This document shows positions 24,954 to 32,818 of a stretch of 64,000 nucleotides of DNA, one piece after another. Numbering within the stretch: position 1 is the stretch's first letter; every line of letters starts with the position of its first letter. The position numbers and the translations under genes are program-made. A model generated the notes under the pieces. It did not search any database. It had not been told where the DNA came from and was given only the letters and a program-made list of their open reading frames with translations. Location: positions 92,396-156,395 of the forward strand of contig JBEYHY010000010.1 of assembly GCA_040635515.1 (NCBI GenBank), given 5' to 3'. Origin of the DNA: Prauserella_A sp040635515 (GTDB lineage: Bacteria > Actinomycetota > Actinomycetes > Mycobacteriales > Pseudonocardiaceae).

Positions 24954-26347
24954 CTGCCGATCTCGACGGATTCGAGGACACCCACCGCGTCGGGAACCAG
25001 GATGGCGGCCGAGTAGTAGGCACTGACCAGATAGGACATGATCGCTTTCTCGTCGATGTTCATGAAGCGCACCGACAGACCCGGCCGGTACTCGTCGGGG
25101 ATCCCGGTCTGGTGCAGGCCGATCACCCCGTTGTCCTCCATGCCGGTGCGCATGACGATGATGGAGCTGGTTCCGGTTGCGCTGACCGGGATCTTGTCGC
25201 ACGGCAGGATCGGCACTCCTCGCCACGCGGCCGCGACGCCGCCCTGCACGGGTACCGGTTCGGGATAGAGCCCTCTGCTGGTGCACTCCCTCCCGAACGC
25301 CGCGATGGCGAGCGGGTGAGCGAGGAAGTACTCGGACTTGCGCCGCCTGCTCAGCAGTTCGTCGAGATCGTCGGGGGTCGGGGGACCGGTGCGGGTGTGT
25401 AGCCGCTGACCGAGATCGGCGTTGTGCAGCAGGCCGAATTCCCTGTTGTTGACCAGATCGTTCTCCTGGCGTTCCCGGAGCGCCTCGATGGTGAGCCGTA
25501 GTTGCTGCTCGAGCTGGTTCATCGGGTTGTTGTAGAGGTCGGCGACGCGGGTGTGTATCCGCAGCACGGTCTGCGCGGCGGCGAGTTCGTACTCCCGGGG
25601 CGAGGTCTCGTAGTCGACGAACGTGCCGGGGAGGGTGATCTCGCCGTTGTGTCCCGACGACAGCTCGATGTTTGCCTCGCCCTGTTTGTTGTGTGCGGGA
25701 CGCGCACGTCCCCTGACCTCCTCAAGGTGGCCGCCAAGCTCGCCCGAGGTGTCGATGACCTGTTGCGCTGCCTGCTTCGGCAGGCTGAGTACCGTGCAGG
25801 GAGTGACGGCTTTCACCGTGTAGTCCCAGATCCCCTGCTGGTCGAGCAGCAGCGAATCGCCGAAGAACCGGCCGCCGCCGAGCACGTCGAGCACCGTGTC
25901 GTCGCCGTACTCACCGGTGCCGATCTTGCGGGCCTTGCCGTGCGCGATGACGACGATCTGGTCGATCTCGTGCCCGAACTCGGCGATGACGTCTCCCGGT
26001 TCGTAGGCGCGCTGGACGAACCGCTCGGCCAGCGCGCCGAGCACCGCTTCGTTCCGGAAGTCCCGCAGGGGGCCGAACTCGGCGAGTTCGGCGGGGATGA
26101 GACTGACGGCCGAGCCGGTGTTGACGCAGGTGACCCTCCCGTCGCCCACGGTGTAGGTGAGCCTGCGGTTGACCCTGAACGCGCCACCCTCGGCCTGCAC
26201 CCACGGCAGCACCCGCAGCAGCCAGCGGGGCGAGATGCCCTGCATCTGGGGAACGGACTTGGTGGTCGTGGCGAGATTGCGGGCCGCGTCGGTCGCGAGG
26301 CTCTGCCGGGGCGGCACCGCCTCGGTGTCGGGTTCTGTGACGGTCAC
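24950..26347 (-). CDS. Family 2B encapsulin shell protein with cNMP-binding-like insert (copy 1)
   Basis: 465 residues. N-arm ATDAARNLATTTKSVPQMQGISPRWLL; a cyclic-nucleotide-binding-like domain around residues 95-210 (YEPGDVIAEFGHEIDQIVVIAHG, then GRFFGDSLLL); then the HK97-type shell part with TFVDYETSPREYELAAAQTVLRIHTRVADL in sections and the C-terminal block IGLHQTGIPDEYRPGLSVRFM and SYLVSAYYSAAILVPDAV. This is the layout of family 2B encapsulins. The phosphate-binding cassette is atypical (GD for the usual GE, no clear Arg), so ligand binding is uncertain. GTG 26347 follows GGAGGTAA. It is 71 bp downstream of copy 2 and overlaps the prenyl synthase. Confidence 0.9.
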   Translation of the reverse strand: MTVTEPDTEAVPPRQSLATDAARNLATTTKSVPQMQGISPRWLLRVLPWVQAEGGAFRVNRRLTYTVGDGRVTCVNTGSAVSLIPAELAEFGPLRDFRNEAVLGALAERFVQRAYEPGDVIAEFGHEIDQIVVIAHGKARKIGTGEYGDDTVLDVLGGGRFFGDSLLLDQQGIWDYTVKAVTPCTVLSLPKQAAQQVIDTSGELGGHLEEVRGRARPAHNKQGEANIELSSGHNGEITLPGTFVDYETSPREYELAAAQTVLRIHTRVADLYNNPMNQLEQQLRLTIEALRERQENDLVNNREFGLLHNADLGQRLHTRTGPPTPDDLDELLSRRRKSEYFLAHPLAIAAFGRECTSRGLYPEPVPVQGGVAAAWRGVPILPCDKIPVSATGTSSIIVMRTGMEDNGVIGLHQTGIPDEYRPGLSVRFMNIDEKAIMSYLVSAYYSAAILVPDAVGVLESVEIGR

Positions 26348-26418
26348 CGGTTACCTCCGTGCACGTAGCGCCGGGTGGATTGCGTTGGCTGCTGGCTGGC
26401 TTCGTGGCCTGGCATCGG

Positions 26419-27828
26419 TCAGCTCTCCTTGCCGACCTCGGCGCCCTCCAGTACGGCGAGCGCGTCGGGCACGAGGACCGCCGCCGAGTAGTAGGCGCTG
26501 ACCAGGTACGAGCTGATGGCCGTCTCGTTGACCCCCATGAACCGCACCGACAGTCCCGGCCGGTACTCGTCGGGGATCCCGGTCTGGTGCAGGCCGACGA
26601 CGCCCTGATTGTCCTCCCCGGTGCGCATGAGCAACACCGAACTGGTCCTCGTGTCACTGACCGGGATCTTGTTGCACGGGAAGATCGGAACCCCTCGCCA
26701 CGCCGGGATTCGGTGCCCTCCGACGTCCACACTGGAGGGATAGATTCCGCGCCTGCTGCATTCCCTCCCGAACGCGGCGATCGTGCGCGGGTGCGCGAGG
26801 AACAGGCCGGGTTCCTTCCACACCATGGCGAGCAGCTGATCGAAATCGTCGGGCGTGGGAGGGCCGGTGCGCGTGGGCGTGCGCTGAGCGAGATCGGCGT
26901 TGTGCAGCAGGCCGAAGTCCCTGTTGTTGATCAGTTCGTGTTCCTGGCGTTCCCTCAGTGCCTCGATGGTGAGCCGTAGTTGCTGATCGAGCTGGTTCAT
27001 CGGCTGGTTGTAGAGATCGGCGACCCTGGTGTGCACGCGTAGCACGGTCTGCGCGACGCTCAGCTCGTACTCCCTCGGTGAGGGCTCGTAGTCCACATAG
27101 GTCCCCGCGATCCGGATCTCCCCGCTGTGACCGGAGATCACCTCGACGTCGGCCTCGCCGTGCATGTTGGCGGCGGCTTCCTGCCCGGAGCCGAGCCGGT
27201 CGATGTGCGCCCGCAGAGCAGGCGCCCTTTCGAGCAGTGCGGTGAAACTGCTGGCGGGCAGCACGAGTGCGGTACAGGACGTGACGGTTTTCGTCGTGTA
27301 CTCCCACAGGCTTTCCGGATCGGTCAGCAGCTCGTCGCCGACGTAGTCGCCGTCGGCGAGTGTGCCGAGCACCACGTGCTCCCCGTACTCGCCGGGCCCG
27401 ATCTTGTTGACCTTGCCGTGCGCGACGAGCACGATCTCGTCGATACTGTCGCCGAATTCCGCGATGACCTCGCCGGGCCCGTACTCCCGCTGCACGAAGT
27501 CTTCGGCCATCGCGTCGAGAACGGTGGTGTCGGGAAGTTCCCTGAGCGCGGCGAACTCGCGCAGTTCGGGCGGAACGACCTTGACCCGCGCGCCCTCGTT
27601 GGTGAAACTGACGCGTCCGTTGCCGACGGTGCAGGTGAGCCTCCGGTTGACCCGGTAGGTGCCGCCGGCGGCCTGAACCCAGGGCAGCATCTTGAGCAGC
27701 CAGCGCGACGAGATCCCCTGCATCTGCGGTTCGGATTTGGTGGTCGTCGCCAGGTTGCGCGCTGCGGCCGTGCCGAGGCTCTGTGGTTGCTGTTCCCCGG
27801 AGCCGAGGTCAGGCTCTGTAACCGTCAC
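26419..27828 (-). CDS. Family 2B encapsulin shell protein with cNMP-binding-like insert (copy 2)
   Basis: 469 residues, clearly paralogous to the 24950 gene across the whole length. The N-arm (AARNLATTTKSEPQMQGISSRWLL) and C-terminal block (VGLHQTGIPDEYRPGLSVRFM, SYLVSAYYSAAVLVPDAL) are nearly the same, while the insert is more diverged (YGPGEVIAEFGDSIDEIVLVAHG, GDYVGDELLTDPESLWEY). First gene of the operon. GTG 27828 was chosen because the protein then begins MTVTEPD like copy 1; its ribosome site is weak. Two different protomers suggest a mixed, two-component shell. Confidence 0.9.
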   Translation of the reverse strand: MTVTEPDLGSGEQQPQSLGTAAARNLATTTKSEPQMQGISSRWLLKMLPWVQAAGGTYRVNRRLTCTVGNGRVSFTNEGARVKVVPPELREFAALRELPDTTVLDAMAEDFVQREYGPGEVIAEFGDSIDEIVLVAHGKVNKIGPGEYGEHVVLGTLADGDYVGDELLTDPESLWEYTTKTVTSCTALVLPASSFTALLERAPALRAHIDRLGSGQEAAANMHGEADVEVISGHSGEIRIAGTYVDYEPSPREYELSVAQTVLRVHTRVADLYNQPMNQLDQQLRLTIEALRERQEHELINNRDFGLLHNADLAQRTPTRTGPPTPDDFDQLLAMVWKEPGLFLAHPRTIAAFGRECSRRGIYPSSVDVGGHRIPAWRGVPIFPCNKIPVSDTRTSSVLLMRTGEDNQGVVGLHQTGIPDEYRPGLSVRFMGVNETAISSYLVSAYYSAAVLVPDALAVLEGAEVGKES

Positions 27829-27841
27829 AATTCACACCACC

Positions 27842-27927
27842 ATTTCTTGAAGGACGAAAGAAATATTTGAATGGGGACCTGGACGACAATTAGTCCATCG
27901 GCATGATGTTGCGTTTCAAATGCCGAT
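27842..27927. promoter_or_regulatory. AT-rich leader with inverted repeats upstream of encapsulin operon
   Basis: Three inverted repeats lie just upstream of the GTG at 27828: ATTTCTT/AAGAAAT (27842-27848 and 27858-27864), TGGAC/GTCCA (27880-27884 and 27893-27897) and ATCGGCAT/ATGCCGAT (27897-27904 and 27920-27927). The stretch is distinctly AT-richer than its surroundings. It probably contains the operon promoter and a regulator site; no known operator was recognised. Confidence 0.5.
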
Positions 27928-28360
27928 AGAAACGACACTAGCAGCGGATGTCGGCTTCAGTACAGTCGCCCGACTGTGCACTCTGTGACGGTCTCGGATG
28001 AATTAGAGGTGTCCCATTCCGGTTGCCGCCGAATGTGTCATGGGGTTGGTGGCCAAAGTAGAACGAGGGCGGGGTGTGGCGCCACTGGCGGTCACGCGCC
28101 GAGTAGCCGATGGCCTGCTCGGCGGACACCTCGCTGCGGAGGGTGATTCGGCTTGCGCCAATAGGGTTCTTCGAGGTCACGGTGACGGCATGTGTTCGGT
28201 GCGCGCCCCGTCGGACGCGCGGGTCGTCGGTGCGGCGGCGGGATTCGCTGGGTTGGCGGTACCGGCCATCACCAAGCGGGTTATTCGCATTTCATTCTTG
28301 TGTTCGCGAAGGCCGGTAACTACGCTGCGCTTTATCTCTTCCCGTTCGAGGGGAAACATC
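27928..28360. other. Intergenic region, no gene recognised
   Basis: About 430 bases between the encapsulin leader and the DUF4239 gene. A short minus-strand open frame (27938-28180, 80 codons) has no ribosome site and unusual composition and was not accepted. It probably carries the promoter of the DUF4239 gene; no clear elements were identified. Confidence 0.45.
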
Positions 28361-29128
28361 GTGAGTATTTTTGTCCTGGGTGCCCTGTGGGTTGCCGGCG
28401 CAATCGCGGCCGGTGCCGGAATCGCATTCCTTGTTCGCCGATTCGGGCTCGACGAGGGGCGGCCCGACAATAATGAGGCGGCCGGCCAGGTGTTCACGAT
28501 CGTCGGCGGCCTGCACGCGGTGCTGATTTCCTTCGTGTTGATCTCGTTGTTCGACGGGGTGACCCAGGCAGGCGAGAGCGCGGAACGAGAAGCCAACGGG
28601 CTCGTCGCGGTCGCCTGGGCGGCCGACGCGTTGCCCGAGCAGGCGAGAGAAAGGGTGCACGAACTCAGCCGTGAGTACGCCACCACCGTGATCGAGCAGG
28701 AATGGCCTCGGCTTGCGGCCGGCGACCAGGTTTCCGGCGCCGGATGGACCAGGCTCGACGAGCTGCGCGCGACACTGACCTCCGCCGAAATCACGACAAG
28801 CGACGAATGGGAGGCAGGCCGCAAGGCGGAGGCGGAAACCCAGTTGCTGAAGGTCTACGAGGAACGACAGGCACGGGTCAACGATGCGGACAACAGGGGA
28901 CTCGAACCGGTCGTCTGGTTCGTACTGGGGCTCGGCAGTTTCATCACGGTGGTGCTGTCCAACTTGTTCGGCGGTACCCGCCTGGTCACCCACATGATCA
29001 TCGTGACGACCCTGGCCGGAATGATCGTGTTGCTGCTTTTCGCCATCTACGAGCTGCAGAATCCGTTCTCCTCGGAGACGCAGCTCGGGCCCGATGCCTT
29101 CCGGAACGCGCTGGACCGGCTGGGCTGA
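28361..29128 (+). CDS. DUF4239 (bestrophin-like) membrane protein
   Basis: 255 residues. An N-terminal helix (FVLGALWVAGAIAAGAGIAFLV), a second at QVFTIVGGLHAVLISFVLISLF, then a long soluble stretch, then two C-terminal helices (VVWFVLGLGSFITVVLSNLF and MIIVTTLAGMIVLLLFAIY). The motif NNEAAGQVFTIVGGLHAVLISF and the ending YELQNPFSS are typical of the DUF4239 family, whose function is unknown. GTG 28361 has GAGGGGAAAC upstream; longer upstream frames lack a ribosome site. The next gene starts 4 bp after the stop. Confidence 0.8.
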   Translation: MSIFVLGALWVAGAIAAGAGIAFLVRRFGLDEGRPDNNEAAGQVFTIVGGLHAVLISFVLISLFDGVTQAGESAEREANGLVAVAWAADALPEQARERVHELSREYATTVIEQEWPRLAAGDQVSGAGWTRLDELRATLTSAEITTSDEWEAGRKAEAETQLLKVYEERQARVNDADNRGLEPVVWFVLGLGSFITVVLSNLFGGTRLVTHMIIVTTLAGMIVLLLFAIYELQNPFSSETQLGPDAFRNALDRLG

Positions 29129-29132
29129 GCCG

Positions 29133-30353
29133 GTGCGCGGCTGGCGGAGGTGCGCGCTCGTGCTCGCCGGGGCCGGGGCCCTGCTCGTGGTCCCCGGCCG
29201 CGAATGGGCGGGCGGAGCGGCGGTGCCGTGTGCCGTCGAGCTGGTCACGAGCCAGGGCATCGCGGACCGGAGCACGCTGAGCACCCTTACGCTTCCGGAC
29301 GGCACCACCACCGTGATCGGGGAATTGCCGGAACGGATCAATGCCATCGGGCACGCGCCGGACCAGCGGATCACCTATGGCGTCGCGGGTGGCCGGATCG
29401 TGACGATCGACAGCTCCGTTCCAGGCGGTGCGGTCGGCGATACCGGTGTGGTGCTGCCGGTGCCGCTGCTTCCCGGTCCCTCGGCTGGAGCGGTCGACGG
29501 CGACCGCTGGTATCTGCTCGGAGTTGCCGCGCTGTACACAGTGGACATCGACCCGCGGAGCTCAACATACCTGTCGGTGACCGGGGCACTGCCGCTGCGC
29601 CCCGCCGGGCCGGCCGCGCGAATCCACACGGTCGCCGACATCGACGCCGACCCGGCGACCGGGCTGCTGTACGGCGTGCTGCCAGGACAGGAAGGCGCTG
29701 ATGGCACCGTGGTGAGCATCGACCCCGGATCGGGAGCCGTCGCCGAACTCTCCGACGCGACGGTGCCATCGGCCACCGCCTACGGCGCAGTGACCTACGG
29801 CCCCGGAGCCGCGCTCCATGTCCTGGCCAACAGCCTCGCCGCCGGCCCGGCTTTCCCCGGCGGAGACCGGAGTGTGCTCTACCGTGTCCCGCTCGACGGA
29901 TCCGGTGCCTCCGAGATCTCGGCGGGCGAGCCGCTGTCCAGTTCGGACGCGACCGGCTGTGTTCCCCAGGCTCCGCCCGAGCCACCACCCCCGCCCGAGG
30001 CGCCTGAACCGCCGCCCGCGCCACCGCCCCCAGCGCCGCCCGGCCCGCCACCACCGCCTGAGCCCGCGCCACCGGCGGAGCCGCCACCACCGGGACCAGG
30101 GCCCGCTCCGCCTCCGGAGCCGTCTTCCCCTCCCGCGCCGCCGGTTCCGCCTCCGCCAGAGCCGCCCGCCACCAGCGAACCACCGCCCGCGGTCGCCCCG
30201 GCGCCGCCCGCCGTCGTCCCGCCACCGGCCCCCGAGGAGGAGGTCGACAGCACCGCGATCACGCCCACGGAGAAGAAGCGCCGCTGGGCGGTGGCGATGC
30301 TGTTGCTCGTGATCGGAGCGGGAGCCGCCGCGAGGAAACTCGCGCGACGGTGA
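29133..30353 (+). CDS. Secreted, proline-rich, membrane-anchored protein
   Basis: 406 residues from GTG 29133. A signal-like segment (CALVLAGAGALLVVPG) is followed by a beta-propeller-like domain (VELVTSQGIADRSTLSTLTLPDG, INAIGHAPDQRITYGVAGGRIVTID) similar to the DUF6923 type. A long Pro/Glu/Ala tract (about residues 285-375) and a final hydrophobic helix with basic tail (WAVAMLLLVIGAGAAARKLARR) complete it. Likely exposed on the cell surface, with the Pro-rich part as a wall-spanning stalk. It is 4 bp after the DUF4239 gene. The last 40 bases of the gene are duplicated about 137 bp downstream. Confidence 0.7.
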   Translation: MRGWRRCALVLAGAGALLVVPGREWAGGAAVPCAVELVTSQGIADRSTLSTLTLPDGTTTVIGELPERINAIGHAPDQRITYGVAGGRIVTIDSSVPGGAVGDTGVVLPVPLLPGPSAGAVDGDRWYLLGVAALYTVDIDPRSSTYLSVTGALPLRPAGPAARIHTVADIDADPATGLLYGVLPGQEGADGTVVSIDPGSGAVAELSDATVPSATAYGAVTYGPGAALHVLANSLAAGPAFPGGDRSVLYRVPLDGSGASEISAGEPLSSSDATGCVPQAPPEPPPPPEAPEPPPAPPPPAPPGPPPPPEPAPPAEPPPPGPGPAPPPEPSSPPAPPVPPPPEPPATSEPPPAVAPAPPAVVPPPAPEEEVDSTAITPTEKKRRWAVAMLLLVIGAGAAARKLARR

Positions 30354-30499
30354 ACCACCGAGTTCCGCACCCAGCCCGCCGAGTTCCGCACTCGGGTCGC
30401 CGCATCCGCGCGAACCGGTAACCGCCGAACCGGGTAACCGCCGAACCGGGCAAACCGGGAGCCGCCGCGAGGAAAACTCGGGCGACGGTGAGGCACCGG
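30320..30499 (+). repeat. Imperfect direct duplication flanking short tandem repeats
   Basis: The 3' end of the preceding gene (30320-30360, GGGAGCCGCCGCGAGGAAAC onward) recurs at 30457-30499 with a few changes. Between the copies are three near-identical 15-16-bp tandem units beginning GAACCGG (30412-30426, 30427-30442 and 30443 onward, the last partial). It looks like duplication by slippage or recombination at the gene end. Confidence 0.75.
30351..30412. repeat. 21-bp tandem repeat array, locus 3 of 4 (short)
   Basis: Three diverged units, 30351-30370 (overlapping the stop codon of the gene), 30371-30391 and 30392-30412, carry the family core GAGTTCCGCAC. The GCGAGTCCCCCG end element seen at the other loci is not present. 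Confidence 0.7.
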
Positions 30500-30517
30500 C
30501 TTTGCCACAATCACCGG

Positions 30518-31219
30518 ATGGACAAGCCATGGCTCATCGATGAACTCGCCTATGCGGGGCCCGAACACCTCGACGAGGACTTCGTCGCCGGTTTCGACCG
30601 CAAGCAGGGCTACCCCGATCCCGCACCGGACATCGCGGAGTTCACCGCACACGGCCTGGACGAGACCTCGGCCATTGTGGACATCGGTGCCGGTACGGGC
30701 CGCTTCGCGCTCGCCGCCGCCACGGTGTTCGGCGCCGTGACCGCGGTCGACGTGTCACCGGTGATGCTCGCCGCGCTGCGCGAACGGGCAGCCGAGGCCG
30801 GGGCAGGCAACCTGACGTGCGTCCCCGGCGGATTCCTCGGGTTCACCAGCGACGGTCCACCGTTCGACGGTGTCCACACGCGACACGCGCTTCACCAGCT
30901 TCCCGACTTCTGGAAGGCGATCGCGCTCACCAGGATCGCGGGCATGCTCCGCGAAGGCGGAGTACTGCGGCTCATCGATCTCATCTACGATTTCCCGCCC
31001 GAGCAGGCCGGCGAGGTGTTCGAGCGATGGCTCGCCTCGGGAGCGCGGGACCCGCGGCTCGGCTACACGGCCGAGGATTTCACCGAGCACATCCGCACCG
31101 AGTACAGCACGTTCCGCTGGCTGCTGGAGCCGATGCTCGATAAGGCGGGCTTCGACATCGTCCGGGTGGATTTCCCCGGCCCCGTCTACGGCGCCTACAC
31201 CTGTCGCAAGCGCGGCTGA
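30518..31219 (+). CDS. Class I SAM-dependent methyltransferase
   Basis: 233 residues. SAM-binding motif I is VDIGAGTGRFALAAA (about residues 53-67) with the acidic end of strand 2 at VTAVDVSPVMLAAL. A later block HQLPDFWKAIALTRIAGMLREGGVLRLIDLIYDF fits the methyltransferase fold (motifs post I-III). Substrate unknown. ATG 30518 is preceded by no strong ribosome site. It stands alone between the repeat region and a convergent MarR gene 7 bp away. Confidence 0.8.
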   Translation: MDKPWLIDELAYAGPEHLDEDFVAGFDRKQGYPDPAPDIAEFTAHGLDETSAIVDIGAGTGRFALAAATVFGAVTAVDVSPVMLAALRERAAEAGAGNLTCVPGGFLGFTSDGPPFDGVHTRHALHQLPDFWKAIALTRIAGMLREGGVLRLIDLIYDFPPEQAGEVFERWLASGARDPRLGYTAEDFTEHIRTEYSTFRWLLEPMLDKAGFDIVRVDFPGPVYGAYTCRKRG

Positions 31220-31226
31220 GTACCGG

Positions 31227-31760
31227 CTACGTCCTCCGGTTGGCCTCCCGCGCGGCCCTGCCGGTCATCAGTTTGTCCAGCAGGCCGATGAGTGTCCGCC
31301 GCTCGCCGGGCGTCAGGGAATCCGCCCAGGCCTGCTCCCTTTCGTTGTGCGCCAGGTAATCCCTCGTGATGACCTCGTGCCCTTCCGGGGTGAGGGCCAG
31401 CACTACCGCCCTGCGATCGTGCGGAGAGGGCCGCCTGCTGACGAGGCCCGCTTTTTCCAGCGTGTTGACCAGCGCCGACACGGCGGCCCTGCTCATCCCG
31501 GACAGCGCGGCCACCCGCTTGGATTCGAGTGGACCCGCGAGCCACACCACGAACAGCACGCGGAAACCGGGCCAGCTCAGCCCTCTCGGCCGGTGCACGG
31601 CCGATTCGAGGTCGTAGACCAGCGCGCTCGTCACCCGGTGCAGGGAGAGTACGAGCCGCATCGCGACCGGGTCGACGTCCTGCAGCTCCGAACTGGTGGC
31701 CGCGACCGCGAAATCGACGAACGACAGGAAGTCCAGCTCATTCGTTCCCTCGGCGGTCAT
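31227..31760 (-). CDS. MarR family transcriptional regulator
   Basis: 177 residues. Winged-helix core: LSWPGFRVLFVVWLAGPLESKRVAALSGMSRAAVSALVNTLEKAGLVSRRPSPHDRRAVVLALTPEG in sections, with the DxRxxxLxLT wing signature (PHDRRAVVLALT). It is divergent from the metallo-beta-lactamase-fold/FAD-monooxygenase pair and likely represses it in response to an aromatic ligand (inference). The palindrome TCAAAGCTTTGA at 31824-31835 between the two genes is a plausible operator. Confidence 0.85.
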   Translation of the reverse strand: MTAEGTNELDFLSFVDFAVAATSSELQDVDPVAMRLVLSLHRVTSALVYDLESAVHRPRGLSWPGFRVLFVVWLAGPLESKRVAALSGMSRAAVSALVNTLEKAGLVSRRPSPHDRRAVVLALTPEGHEVITRDYLAHNEREQAWADSLTPGERRTLIGLLDKLMTGRAAREANRRT

Positions 31761-31823
31761 CCGCCCAGGCTAGCTCTTTTCCCCGCCTCCGTTCGGCGCT
31801 AGTCTTCACCAAGGACAAAGTAG

Positions 31824-31835
31824 TCAAAGCTTTGA
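31824..31835. promoter_or_regulatory. Palindromic operator candidate for the MarR regulator
   Basis: TCAAAGCTTTGA is a perfect 12-bp palindrome, in the 90-bp gap between the divergent MarR gene and the GTG at 31851. MarR operators are usually palindromes of this kind overlapping the divergent promoters. Confidence 0.55.
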
Positions 31836-31850
31836 TCACGGAGGCGCATC

Positions 31851-32813
31851 GTGGCGCGGAAGAGCTTCGCCTCGTCGGAGGACCTTGCCGAGAAGGAGCA
31901 GACGCTGGAGGTGCTCGCCGACGGCGTGTACGCGCTGACCGCGGAGGGCGACCCCAACGTCGGCGCCATCGAGGGCGAGGATTTCCTCGTCTGCTTCGAG
32001 GCCATGGCGACTCCCGTCGCGGCGGCGGAATGGCTCGCGAAGCTGCGTGAGTACACCGACAAGCCGATCCGCTATCTGGTGCTTTCCCACTACCACGCCG
32101 TTCGCGTGCTCGGTGCGTCCGCTTTCGATGCCGACGTGATCGTCGCCCACGAGAACACCAGGGCGCTCGTGGCCGAACGCGGTCTGCAGGACTGGGAAAG
32201 CGAGTTCGGCAGGATGCCACGGCTGGCCAAACAGGCCGACAGCGTTCCGGGGCTCACCTGGCCGACGCTGACCTTCTCCGACCGGCTGACCATCGATCTC
32301 GGCGGGGACAGGGGTGAGCTGGTGCTGCGGTACTGCGGCCGTGGCCACACCGAGGGGGACATCGTGGCCTGGCTGCCACGTGAGCGCATCCTCTTCGCCG
32401 GTGATCTCGTCGAAGCCGAGGCCGCTCTCTACACCGGCGACGCGTTCCACCGCGACTGGGCATCATCCACTTTGGACCGGGTGAAGGCGTTCAGCGCGGA
32501 ATCGCTTGTCGGTGGAAGGGGCGCGGTCAGCAGGGGAAGGGACGCGGTCGACGCCGCGATCGAGCAGACACGGCATTTCCTCGATGTCATGATCAGCGAG
32601 GTCGGTGCCGTTCACCAGGCGGGCGGAACACTCAAGGACGCCTTCGAACGCACCCATGCGGCGTTGTCCGGCACGTACGGAAGGTGGCCGATCTTCGAGC
32701 ACTGTCTTCCCTTCGACGTCTCCAGGCTGTGGGACGAACTGCGCGGCATCGAGCGGCCGGTGATCTGGACGGCCGAACGCGATCGCGAGGTGTGGGACCA
32801 GTTGCAGGACTGA
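31851..32813 (+). CDS. Metallo-beta-lactamase-fold protein with altered metal site
   Basis: 320 residues from GTG 31851 (GGAGGCGC upstream). The fold is clear: LEVLADGVYALTAEGDPNVGAIEGEDFLVCFEAM, LVLSHYHAVRVLGASAF, YCGRGHTEGDIVAWLP and ILFAGDLVEAEAALYTGDAF. The usual HxHxDH motif reads H80-Y-H82-A-V-R, so the Asp and third His of site 2 are lost, while the later His and Asp remain. It may bind one metal or act differently. It is 5 bp upstream of an FAD monooxygenase, so it may hydrolyse a ring-opened or lactone product (inference). Confidence 0.75.
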   Translation: MARKSFASSEDLAEKEQTLEVLADGVYALTAEGDPNVGAIEGEDFLVCFEAMATPVAAAEWLAKLREYTDKPIRYLVLSHYHAVRVLGASAFDADVIVAHENTRALVAERGLQDWESEFGRMPRLAKQADSVPGLTWPTLTFSDRLTIDLGGDRGELVLRYCGRGHTEGDIVAWLPRERILFAGDLVEAEAALYTGDAFHRDWASSTLDRVKAFSAESLVGGRGAVSRGRDAVDAAIEQTRHFLDVMISEVGAVHQAGGTLKDAFERTHAALSGTYGRWPIFEHCLPFDVSRLWDELRGIERPVIWTAERDREVWDQLQD

Positions 32814-32818
32814 GCGCC

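Noticed and set aside
27938..28180. 80-codon minus-strand open frame upstream of the encapsulin operon
   Set aside because: No ribosome site, unusual composition and no recognisable feature; probably non-coding leader or promoter DNA.
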